The position numbers and the translations under genes were made by a program. 28,533 nt of DNA from Lactifluus volemus (Eukaryota > Basidiomycota > Agaricomycetes > Russulales > Russulaceae), in the NCBI GenBank assembly GCA_022376515.1, contig WTXI01000409.1, positions 1 through 28,533 on the forward strand, given 5' to 3'. How positions within the stretch are numbered: the first letter of the stretch is position 1; the number at the start of each line of letters is the position of its first letter. A model generated the notes under the pieces. The model did no database searches. It saw only the letters and a program-made list of their open reading frames with translations, and was not told where the DNA came from. Positions 10,415 through 20,766 of this stretch are shown here, piece after piece.

Positions 10415-12799
10415 ATGTCCTCCTCATTTCCAGCAGTCCTAACGATCGCAGGGTCAGATTCAGGCGGTGGGGCGGGTATTCAGGTACCTTGGAGGACCCC
10501 GAATAAAGGTGACTGCTGACATACAGCAGGCAGACCTTAAAACATTCACAGCTCTGGGATGTTATGGAACATCCGTCGTCACGGCATTGACCGCACAGAA
10601 CACGAAGGGGGTACAAGCCGTGCACCCTGTACCGTCCTCGTTTGTTGACGAACAAGTGAGTTCTATCTCCACTATCGCTATAATTGGGCTAATCGTGGGC
10701 CTATCTGCAGCTTCGATCCGTCCTAGACGACATCGACATCAAAGCCATCAAAACTGGCATGCTGGCCAACGAAAGCGTAGTACGCACGATCGCGCATGCG
10801 CTCAAATCTCAGCCATCATCTCCATCACCACCGCCGCTGCTGGTAATCGACCCGGTATGCGTGTCGACGTCAGGCCACACCTTACTCGAACAAGATGACG
10901 AATCCCTCAACACGCTCGTACGGGATCTCCTCCCACTCGCGACGGTGATCACGCCCAATATAGCCGAGGCCGCATTGCTCCTGAAATATAAGAACCAGAC
11001 AGACACACCGAAGAAGAATGAGGAGGAAGAGGATGCTCGGCGGTCGATAACGTCAATCGAAGATATGTTGCGCGTCGCTCGCGAGTTGTGCGCTCTTTTT
11101 GGTTCGCACTCTCAGGCCGTGCTTCTCAAAGGTGGGCATATGGCGCGTGGCCAGACACGCTTGGAAGACGTACAGGAGGTCGTAGTTGCAGTCGCCGCAG
11201 CTGGGCAGCAAGTTTATAAGGTCGAGATTGAGGGGGAGTTGGTGTTGCCGGATGATGCGAACATGGAGGTTTTGTTCCATGCGGCAGCGCAGGACCCTGC
11301 CAGTGCTGCTATGCGCGACGTTCCAGTCGTGGTGGATGTTTTGTGCGAGAGGGAAGAACAGCAGGGAGGAGAAGGAGGAAGAGGAGGGGTTGAAGAAAAT
11401 GTGAGGTTCACGTTATTCGTAAGACCTTATTTGGACTCGAACAGTACGCATGGAACTGGATGCACGCTCAGTGCCGCCCTGGCGTGCGCTCTGGCGCGCG
11501 GAGATACCGGTACGTGTGTTGTTGGATTTTTTTTTGGTCTGTTGAACTCGTTATTCGATATCTCATTCCTGCGCCTTCAAGTGGTTGAGGCCGTCAAATT
11601 CGCCAGTACGTACACCCACTATGGCATCGCCACCGCATTCACTGTCGGACATGGCCATGGTCCGCTGAACCACATGCATTCAATCCTCCCACGCATGGTG
11701 CAGAGGCGAGTACATTTGGTCCCCCTCTCCCCTCCCTTCCTCCCGGCCAACGCCAAGATGTCGAGAGGTTTTCTGAGAAGAGATAATGTCATATATAGAC
11801 CGACACCGAACGATCCGTACCCTCTTGTTCGCATGCTCATCCGCTCCAACGCGGATATATGGAAGCAATATGTTGAGCACGATTTCGTCAGACAGTTAGG
11901 CCAAGGAACTCTCTCCCGGGATCGTTTTGTCCACTTTATCAAGTGCGCCGCGCCACGTTTCTCCCTTTCCTTTCCTTCCCTTTCATGGCTGTTCTATATT
12001 TACCAACCGGTCATATCACTTTCAGGCAGGACTATCTCTACCTCAAATATTACGCTCGCGCAAACGGGTAAATGGTCGTTCCGATTCTCCCATTCACCGT
12101 CAATTCTAAATAACGCGCGTTGCTGTACTAGCCTCTTGGCGGCCAAATCCTCCGCATACGCCGATTTTGTGGCCGCGGCGGACACAGTACTCGCTATCGC
12201 GAAAGAGAGCAAGATGCACGTTGCGTTCAGTGCACAGTGGGGCGTTGACCTCGCCGAGCTGGAGTGCACCCCAGAGTCTCCCGCGTGCACCGCGTATGGC
12301 GCATACATCATGGACGTTGGGTTGCAGGGTATGATTTCCCACTCTTTCTACGAGGAGACCTTCGATTTTATTTTATTTTTGTGAAAAGGAGATGCTGCGA
12401 GCCTGATAATGGCGCTGGCGGCCTGTCTTATTGGTTATGGCGAAGTCGGGCTGTGGCTCCAGTGCGAGGCCAGGAAGCAACAACCGCAGAGCTGGGTGAA
12501 GCTGGAGGACAATCCGTATCGAACATGGATCGAGGATTATTCTGGAGAAGGTTACCAAACCGCGGTCAAAATCGGTATAGGTGCGTGCGTGCGGTAGCAG
12601 CAAAATGTGGGTTTTTGAATCACAGAGCCCCCGTGATGATGATTATGCGCCGGTGTGCGCTGTCTATATAGAGCGAATCGAGGCTCTGGCCGTCCATGAC
12701 CCTCCTAGCCTCAAGACAATCGAGCATTGGAAAATGATCTGGGAGAGGTGCACGCGCTTGGAGAAGGGATTTTGGGACATGGCTATGAATCTCTCATAG
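10415..12799 (+). CDS. THI20: Thi20-type HMP/HMP-P kinase fused to a TenA/Thi-4 domain
   Basis: Nine exons (10415-10483, 10530-10655, 10711-11509, 11582-11705, 11799-11942, 12026-12067, 12132-12328, 12389-12580, 12672-12799) join to 606 residues, close to yeast Thi20 (551). The N-terminal ThiD domain phosphorylates hydroxymethylpyrimidine and its phosphate for thiamine synthesis. It shows the N-terminal motif [17 protein letters not shown] (13-29), [23 protein letters not shown] and the catalytic anion-hole motif [16 protein letters not shown] (311-326). The C-terminal TenA domain (about 385-606) carries [34 protein letters not shown] and [14 protein letters not shown]. TenA proteins act in thiamine salvage. 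The ThiD part has a Glu/Gly-rich insert near 285-300. Intron 4 (11706-11798) appears to use a GC donor. Introns 3 and 4 are both multiples of three without stops. The cytosol is the expected location. Confidence 0.92.
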
Positions 12800-13302
12800 A
12801 GACCGTACTAAAATCAGAAGCGAAAAAGAATTGAAGCGGTGTCTTGTAAATAATAATTTTAAGGCGAAGAAGCTTGCTTATCTATAGATCCTGAATGATC
12901 ACAAGTTCGCTTTTGACATTCCCTATCTGAGATGTTGTACTGTAAGTACCCACTTCGGGCGCAGGTTCCCTGCCGCGGAATTGACGAGTCAAGGTTCGCG
13001 CGTGGATCGACGTTGATCAATGATAGAGCTAATTTAGGTTCAAAGAAACTGGCGTATCTAAAATTACCTTCAAACCTTGCAGGGGCGTTCGGTCATTATT
13101 AGCCTGAGCCAATCGAGTCATCTGTTGAGAGTAACAGCCAGCGTTCGACGTTCAGCGTTCGAAACCCACGCTTTACTGGGCCACGGTAAAAATTGGTCAC
13201 TGCCAGTTGTTGCAGAGCTGACTGTAAGATCCTTATTGTGGAATGAAACGACAAACTAGTAATTGAAAAGGCAAAACAGACGTAGATTATGGTATGATAG
13301 AT
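12800..13302. other. Convergent intergenic interval, no gene seen
   Basis: The 503 bp between the stop codons of the Thi20-like and Nth1-like genes holds no supported gene. A 60-codon open frame at 13077-13259 resembles nothing known. A short run of GCGTTCGACGTTCAGCGTTCGA near 13140 is a local microrepeat. AT-rich 3' ends flank both sides. Confidence 0.4.
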
Positions 13303-14840
13303 CTATGTGTAATCCTCCGGATCGGGTGTCAAGCTTGAGACCGCACTCAGGCTTGGTGACGCAGGTTCCTGCTTTGAGAGATTAACAGTAGTCGTCTCCT
13401 CGATCGAGATCTCAATTTTGGGGCCAGGTTCCGGCATCATCACGGGTGTCTTCTTTGTCCCAGCTTTGACGACTTTCTGCGCGCTGGGACATAACTTTTG
13501 TGTGCCAAGAGTACAAAGGTCGCATCGGGGACCAAGAGGAAGACAAATGACCTGTTCGCTTGATGAGTAAATCGCTGAACGCTGCGGAATGCACTCGTGA
13601 CCCAACAGACCTGGCCAAAGCCGACAAGGAGATGATTTATCTCCTTATGGAATTCCGTAGGCAGCCACGACTGCAGGTTGAGCCTGCATAAATACCCAGC
13701 GGGGGACGAATTAGAACGGCTTGTGTCGAGATAATTGCTGTCCTTCTCTTTACCTGGTTTCCTCGGGGTTTTTCGTTGGCGATTTGTGCCACTTGAGCCT
13801 GTTGGTTATGCGATGAACATGAACATCGACGCCTATGCCCACGTTTCTGTCCTCAATTAACTGGTATGTCCGAGGCAAAGTACAGCACTGAAACATTAGG
13901 ACGAACATATCCCAAGCAGCATGTAAGCATAAAAACGCCATCTTTGGCCCCACGCCGGGCAGGGAGCACAACTCGTCGACGGTCTTTGGAACGTCCGAAT
14001 CAAATTCATCCCGCAGACGCTGCGCAGCTTGCCTTATGTACCTAAAATATTCCATTTTTCATTCTTTTTTTAGCGAAAGGAGAGCGAGGAAAGGGAGGAG
14101 AGGGAGGACTGAACTGTGTCTTTCGGCGCCAAAACCCTACCTTGTTGATGGCGTCGGCGATGACGTGCTCTTCGGCAGCCAACAGACCGTCGAGACTGAG
14201 CGTGCCGCCAAGTGCAGTGCGCAGTTTCCCCACTGCCACGTCTGTCACCTCATCCTTGGTTTGTGAGGAGAGCATGAGCGAGACCAGCGTCGCGAAGCGT
14301 TTATTCTATTTTTTGTGCGTGTGGAGGAGAGAAAAAGACCATTTCAGACGTTGAGCTCTGTAAGTGAGGGAGAGAGAGAACGCGCACTCGAGGATCCGTC
14401 TCCTTCCATTTGGCCGTGTCACAGCCCATGGTGTCCACTGGTGCCGGGAACCGTGCACGCATCTCCTTTATAGCATCGTAGGTCTCGCGCCAGTGCGCAG
14501 GTGCAGGATGTGGCTTTTCGAGCGTTTGTTTGATCGTCTTGGGTTTTCGCGGCGATGAGGATTCCGAACGCGGCGTCTGTGTTGTTCTAGCTCTCTTGAC
14601 TTTGCTTGTCGATGCTGCTGCTTCGTTGAGGAGGACAAGCGACGACTCATTCACACCTTGGTCCGTAATATCTTCGGCCTTGACCTCAACTTTGACACGC
14701 TTTGAGCGGCGCTCGGGGGAAGGTCCAGGCTCGGCATCATCGAGATCCTCAAGTTTGAACAACGTCACGGTGGGCTCTGCTGAGCTCCGCTGCGAGACAA
14801 GACGCGTCGCTCGCGTAGAAGTGCCACCCCGTCTCTTCAT
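13303..14840 (-). CDS. NTH1: Endonuclease III homologue, bifunctional DNA glycosylase/AP lyase
   Basis: Six exons (14388-14840, 14115-14305, 13907-14041, 13846 down to 13754, 13611-13683, 13303-13551) join to 397 residues. The enzyme removes oxidised pyrimidines and cuts the abasic site in base excision repair, in nucleus and mitochondria. Motifs in order: a basic stretch [12 protein letters not shown] (43-54), likely a nuclear signal; [32 protein letters not shown]; the helix-hairpin-helix LPGVGPKMA with catalytic Lys248; and [14 protein letters not shown] with catalytic Asp267. The [4Fe-4S] cysteines are C318, C325, C328 and C336, giving a CX6CX2CX7C spacing. The last 60 residues form an acidic, Ser/Pro-rich tail. 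Two donors are weak (GTTCAG, GTCTGT) but are the only ones that give the conserved KTQYIRQ and GFGQ-VICLP junctions. The upstream 150 residues are a long variable extension. Confidence 0.92.
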
Positions 14841-15074
14841 CGCTGTAAATGATAGACAACGTGCGTACGCAGCAGCCAGTAGAGTGTCGGAAAAGTAGGG
14901 GAACAGAATGCGCTGAATTTCAAACCATTACATAACCATTGTACGACAACAAGTGAACCCAACAATTCAGGTTATAGGTAAAGGATAACACTATAAATGT
15001 CCCAGCTGCTTCACATACTTGCGCATCAGAATAACGCTTACATCTACTCACGTACGTATACCTCCGTCCCAAAA

Positions 15075-16642
15075 TCATAATAAAGCGAGCAACATGGAGG
15101 TCAAAACACTACCTAGCGTCAAGGGTGTCGACAGCGACAGGGCAAGACCATTGCTCGTCGTCCCCGGCACGGGTAACAAATGTTTTGCGTCTTCCGCTTG
15201 CTGGGCTGCCGATTCCTACAACACAGAGTCAGAAATAAACAAGACTCGACTCGACTCGGTTGACGTACCTTGAACGCGACGATACCGACTATAACACCCA
15301 GGATGAAGAATATGAAAGCAATAATAAGCCAGATCACGCCCCACACTTGAGACGGTAAAAGTCAGCATGCACGACACTCAGGTAAGAAGCAATGGTAGTG
15401 GCAGGCGTACCTTGAGAAGGGAAACAACCACAGATCTTTGCGAATGCCGATGCGTCGGATGCGTTTACTTTACGAGCGATAGTATCATCTGACAACTGGA
15501 TAAGAAGCTCTCCTTCGATCCCGTACCGGAACTAAGACACACCTATGACGTCCCAGAGGACGTAGAGACACGACATGACGCCAATGAATAATACCTAAAA
15601 GACATGCCAGCGCCAATGAGCAAAGCAGAGAAAAGCGGTACATGTGCCCAACTCACGAAATACCGCAGTACTTCTCCTCCCTTGAGGAACCAAAAGAGGA
15701 CAATCATGCCAGACATGCCCAACAACAGCACCCATGTCCTAAAATCACACACACATATCCCAGTCAGAAACATAAAGAAAATGAAAAAAATAAATTGACG
15801 CACAAGAGATTCCGTCTGGCCCACCATAAAGTGAAGACGAAAAAGACGGCGAGGGCTAGACTGGCTACTTTGCTCGCGTTGGTATCGAATCCACACGCTA
15901 TGAGCGTAGCGCCGATCAGGCCCGAGCCGAGGTAACCCGCGGGCAGCGTGAGCCAGGAAATACCGCCGGACATGGTAGTCGCGCCACCCTCATCCGCTAT
16001 TTCGCGCGCTTAAGCCTTTTGCCGTTTTCCATGGGTAGCATAGTACGCACGATCAAGTTCAATAGAATGGATACGTGCGCCGGTGAGGACGCCCATGAAC
16101 GCATGACTCATCTGCCATGACAACAAAAATGACACGTTAAATAAAAAAACAGTCCATCCGCGGGAGGGGAGGCGCCGTTGGATAGCCGCCCACCGGCCGC
16201 AGCAGCTATACTACGCACCTCGTGAAATCCGACGGTGAGCAACCTACAAAAAGTGGCCAAAAACCGCACATAAGCAAAAGCATTGATTTTTGGCACGGAG
16301 CAATAAAACCAAAAAAAAAAATTGTATTACGCACTTGAACGGATAAACTACGCAGTCGCCACATAAACGGTCAAGCGATGGTTATGGTCGGGGGAGTAAG
16401 CTAACTCACTGATAAAGTTCAAGTACGGCACATGCCTGCATTTTACGAACAAATCAGCGGAAAAAGGAAAAAAAAAAAAAGAAAAAGACCTCCGTAGAGG
16501 CGGGGGCATACCAGAGAATGCCGATGATCAGGATGTAACATCCTGCGACGAGGAGCGTAGTGCGCTGCGTCGCGTTGGGAGTCATGGCAGAACTAAAGCT
16601 GCGTGCCGATAATTCATGGAAACTGGAGTCATAAGGAGACAT
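15075..16642 (-). CDS. M50B-like integral membrane zinc metallopeptidase
   Basis: Eleven exons (16512-16642, 16410-16435, 16335-16347, 16219-16243, 16051-16111, 15804-15996, 15657-15738, 15543-15594, 15411-15488, 15269-15345, 15075-15215) join to 292 residues. The fold has about seven hydrophobic segments. The zinc-binding HEXXH is HEMSH (64-68) in LLTVGFHEMSHAF, followed by LDPDEGGATTMSGGISW, TLPAGYLGSGLIGATLIACG and DDTIARKVNASDASAFAK, the pattern of the fungal peptidase M50B-like family. Substrates of this family are not known. The micro-exon 16335-16347 (13 nt) gives IYPFK; without it and its 26-nt and 25-nt neighbours the frame and motif fail. An intron splits HEMSH between Glu and Met. 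The start is uncertain: ATG 16642 fits a TATA box at 16695, but ATG 16585 (19 residues shorter) is in frame too. Confidence 0.87.
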
Positions 16643-17030
16643 TGCGAGAGACGACTGTGGGGATAGATGGGTGGAAGGGGAGAGAAAACAAGGGTATATA
16701 CAAGAGACGGGGAGGCAGTGCAATACCAGTGTTTGAGCACGTGTTGATACCAACTTGACCGGTCATCGGATTTGAATTGGACAGCAACAGGCGCTACGCG
16801 GGTTTTCTCTCCCATAAGTATGCAAAAAAAAGTTCATAATCATTGGGAATCGTATTATATCTACTAGTCGGCACAAGCGTGCATGCACATACGTTAAAAA
16901 GGAAAAGAAACACAATATCATGACAGACCGGCACGCAACACAATGGCAAGACAGACGAAGACACACGCGGCACGGTCGGAGGCAGTACAAATGAGAATGA
17001 GAAAGGAACGGTGAGGATGAGGGAATATAA
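16643..17030. promoter_or_regulatory. Promoter of the M50B-like gene and 3' flank of EF3
   Basis: On the minus strand a TATATA box lies at 16695-16700, 53 bp upstream of ATG 16642, which suits transcription starting near 16665. The rest, toward 17030, is the 3' flank of the EF3 gene. I see no gene in it. Confidence 0.5.
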
Positions 17031-20000
17031 TCAAAGGTCGTCATCATCAACGTCTTCACCACGCTTCTTCCGTGCCATACGCTCCTTCTTAAGCTTGCGA
17101 GCGTCGCTCGCTGTGACCTTCTTCGTCTTCTTCGAGTCAATTTTGTTTCCCATAGCGTCAAACTGGTCCTCCTCCGGTCCGTCCTTCTTATCGATCCGCG
17201 CACCCGATCCCTGGCCTTCAACCCAGTTATGGCCAGACGCCTCAAGCCGGCCATCTCGCATTGCCCAAACTTCCTGGCAGAGCGATTCGGAAAAGTCGCG
17301 ATTATGTGTAATAACAAGAACACCACCCTCGAACACCTTGAGGGCCGCGATAAGTGCAGCTAGCGACTCACGATCGAGGTAATCTATGCGATATGGACGT
17401 CAGCAATACCGCTCATAAACAATAACGAATGAAAAACGCACTCGTCGGCTCATCCAAGCACATAACGTGGGGCCGGCGCCAGGTGGCTGCACCAAGCACA
17501 ATCTTCACCTTCTGACCACCGGATAAACCACGCATGGTGTTGTGTGATACAAACTCGGGCTCGAGCCCAAAGTCAGCAAAGTGCTTCTCAATCTCCCGAC
17601 GCACGAGGGGACGGAGGAGACCGAGCCGCTGAGCCTCACGGGTATCTACCTCGAGAACCTTCTTCTCGAACCCGCGCTTGACCAAGTCATCACGCGGCAA
17701 CCAGATATTCTCTGACGAGCTGAGGCCCTTGAACGATACCTCGTACTCGTACGACTGCTTCAGCTTCTTGCGTGCCACAATTTCTTCAATTAATCGCTTC
17801 TGTCCCTCGACGACCACGAGCGCGCCATCCTTCATTTTCTGCTCCTCCTCGGCGCTGATCTGGCGATTTGCCTTACTCATCTCCTCCAAGTCCTCACCGG
17901 TTTGATAACGCCAAAGCATGTACTCGAGTGGAGTCTTGTCGAGGTGGTTGTCGATATGATGGAAGGCATGCTGTGCGACGTAACCGATGACCAGGTTGGG
18001 GTGCTTCCACACTTCACCACCTTTGTTTGGTTCCATCTCACCAGTGAGCAACTTGACGAGGGTCGACTTCCCGAACCATTGGGACCAAGAACGGCAACAC
18101 GTGATGACAGGGAGACTTGGAGCGTGATGTCGTACAGCTGCTGCACGGGCTGACTAGGGTACTGGAAGCCAACGTGGCGCATCTTGAGGAGTGACTTCTC
18201 CTTGGTCTTGACACCCTCAAGCAGGGGCGGATCGGGCAGCTTGAAGCTGTAGTCCTCAGCGGCTTCGAGCGTGTAGTACGATTTGGCCTCGGGAACGGCC
18301 TTGACGAATGCCTCGAGGTTGCCACGGTAACGGCGCAGCTTGAAGCGGTTAAGGTGCAATACGTCGGTAATCGTGTTGTTGAGGAAACTAGAGTCGTGGG
18401 AGACAATGATAGACGTGCAGTGGGTGAGGCCGGTGAGGTAACTCTCTACCAGGCCACGTTGACAACATCCAAGTGGTTAGTCGGCTCGTCAAGTAAGAGG
18501 ATGTCGGCCTTGAACAGCATCGCACGAGCAAGCGCCAGCTTCATCTTCCAGCCACCAGAGAGGGAGCCAATGGCGGCCTTCTGGCGATCTGCGTTGAAGC
18601 CAACGGAGGTGAGAGCCTCTATAATCTCCTGTCGTTGGCAAGGATGCGCTTATCGGAGACGATGAACTCGAGTACAGAGGTGTCTTCCTCGGAGCCATCG
18701 ATGTCGTGTTCAACGTAGAATGTGCGAACTTCATCGGGAGATGGGAAGCCCTCGACTTGGCCATTCGTGATGGCACGCATAAGGGTGGACTTGCCAGTAC
18801 CGTTTTTGCCACAAAGACCATAACGGTGGCCACGTTTGAGGCGAAGGGTGGCGGTGTTGAGTAGGATCTTGGCACCGTATGCAAGAGAGAACTGGCAGTT
18901 GCACAGATCCTCGCCTTCTTCCTCATCTTCAAGTTCCTCACCATCATCCGAGTCCTCGGATGCCGAGCGAACCACCCAGTCACGAACGATCGAGAGTGGG
19001 TCAGGGGACTGCGTAAGGAAACCGAGGTAGGGCGCGAGTGTCTCCCACTCGGGAACGTCGAAGTTCTTGGCATTGACGAGATTGGCCGCGAGGCGCGAGA
19101 CATATACAGCAGACTCATCCGTGGAAGAGGGGACGGGGTTGGCTCCGGCCTTTTTGTATATTGAAATGAGAAGTTGTCCGAGCTGGCCAGATTCGGCAGA
19201 CTTGAGAGGAGGAAGATCAGAAGCATCTCCGGTTGGGACCTCGCCAACCTGTCGGAGAGTAGCAATTGCGCGACCGACAACACTACGCGCTTCAGGATCA
19301 CCAATGGTGGTCTCAACCTTGATGAGACCGGGAAGGAGCTTCGGCAAAAGGGGCGAACAGTGACGGGTGAATCAACTAGCTTGGACATGTTATCGACAAT
19401 GCTATGAAGAAGTGTGAGGAATTGTGATGAGAGTATGAAGCACCACCACTTACACGGCGACCTTTCGCTTGGTGGCAGTCAACTTTTCATCAAGTCCACG
19501 AGCAAGAAGGGGGACCATAAGAGAAAGAGTGGGAGAATCAACCTCCGAAACGAATGTGGTAGCCGAGAGAAGTTGAATAGTCTTGGGAACCTCCTCGACC
19601 GGATTAATTAAAGTTTGAATAAGTGCAGGGATAAAACGTTCGATATCCTTGTTGGAAATAAGGGCAGTAGCCTTCGTGAGTGACTCACGCGCCTGCTTCT
19701 TCACGTCCGCTTTTGTGTCCCACATGGCTTCAGAAAGGACGGGAACGATGTCGGGCATGAGCTTAGCGGTTTGTTGAGGGGCTCTGACGATGAGCTGGTC
19801 GAGAACCGTGAGACAACCAGTCTTGACCTGCCACTTGCCAGCCGTCTTAATTTGATGGAGAAGCGCCGGAAGTAGAAGTGCAGCACTCCACGGGTTGGCA
19901 TTTTCCACAAAGCTGCGGACAGCCTCAACAGCGGCTGTGCGCACGGCAGGCATCTTGTCGGCAAATGTTTCGAGAAGGGCAGCGTAGAGCCCGGAATCGA

Positions 20001-20310
20001 TGAAAACGGGCTCAAGGGCTCGGACTGCCGCCTTTGAGATGGCGATAACCGCCTGGGTAGCGCCTTCACGGGCCGCCGGAGACTTCTTGTCACCGAGCGC
20101 CTTGATGACAGCATCAACGAAACCAATGGACTTGATGGCGGAAGGCCCGTCCTTTTGAGCGAGAGATGCGATGCCCTCAGTGGCCGACTGGCGAGACGCC
20201 TTGTCGGAAACGAAAAGGCTTTCGATAGAGGGGCTGTTGGTAACAGCAGCCTTGAGGACGGCGGGGGAAGGGGTAGCAGTAGCGGGGGCAGATGCGGTTA
20301 CAGCAGGCAT
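17031..20310 (-). CDS. TEF3: Translation elongation factor 3 (EF3), with four frameshifts
   Basis: Exons 19454-20310, 17442-19401 and 17031-17383 encode the fungal ribosome-bound ABC ATPase that helps release E-site tRNA during elongation. Order: N-terminal HEAT repeats (to about 320), a helical bundle, ABC1 with Walker [10 protein letters not shown] and signature [14 protein letters not shown] plus DEPTNHLD, and ABC2 with its chromodomain-like insert ([18 protein letters not shown]), signature [14 protein letters not shown] and DEPTNYLD. The tail is lysine-rich, then acidic (DVDDDDL). Exon 2 as given is broken by four apparent one-base losses: in the A run at 19346-19349, near 18628, near 18448 and near 18069 (inside the ABC2 Walker A). 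Adding four bases makes the phases of all three exons agree, giving about 1057 residues, the normal EF3 length. Elsewhere the frame is clean. Either the assembly is wrong here or this copy is a very young pseudogene. Confidence 0.9.
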
Positions 20311-20321
20311 TTCGGTATATT

Positions 20322-20540
20322 CTACGAAAAATGATAAATTAGCACAAGAAAGACTACAGCAAGGCGGGAAAAAAAGAAAAGTACCCTTGTAGGACGTTAT
20401 ATGGTTGTAAGATTTGTCTATTGGTCTATGGGGGACAAAGGCAAAGGACAAAAACCCTCTAAAGTTCTAATGGGTGAAACCTTTCAAGAAATGATTAGTT
20501 GAGGGTAAAGAGAGTGAGAGTGAGTTACCTCTATATAAGA
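20322..20540 (-). promoter_or_regulatory. EF3 5' leader with intron and TATA box
   Basis: A likely leader intron runs from a GTACTT donor (ending at 20384) to a TTTCGTAG acceptor (20322), eleven bases before the ATG at 20310. Its 63 bp length matches coding introns here. A minus-strand TATATAG box sits at 20531-20539. The leader is pyrimidine-rich on the coding strand, as usual for highly expressed fungal genes. Confidence 0.5.
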
Positions 20541-20766
20541 GAAGAGAGAGAAAAAATGGAGACGGGGAAAGTGAAAACAAAAAGGAACTTTTTATAATTC
20601 AATGATGCGGTGCGACCGGCAGCTGAGCTTGAAAAAAATTGATTTCGCTAATTGCCGTTATCGTAACTGTGCGGTATTATCGGTGACTCAGGCGAGCACA
20701 GCGACACAGCCCCGAGCTGAAATTACTATCTACTCATCCATCGTTGTAAAGTATACTGTAACTATA

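Noticed and set aside
12920..12965. CTGAGA word downstream of the thiamine gene as part of a TPP riboswitch
   Set aside because: The partner elements of the thi-box (the upstream GGGG-type strand and the CCTGATC-type strand) are missing, and the site is 3' of the gene.
13130..13190. GTTCGAAAC word suggesting a tRNA T-loop
   Set aside because: The flanking bases do not form the T-stem, and no acceptor stem, D-arm or anticodon arm can be drawn around it.
17031..20310. Programmed ribosomal frameshifting in EF3
   Set aside because: Four separate shifts of the same kind at unrelated sites, without slippery heptamers or family precedent, fit base-calling errors or decay far better.
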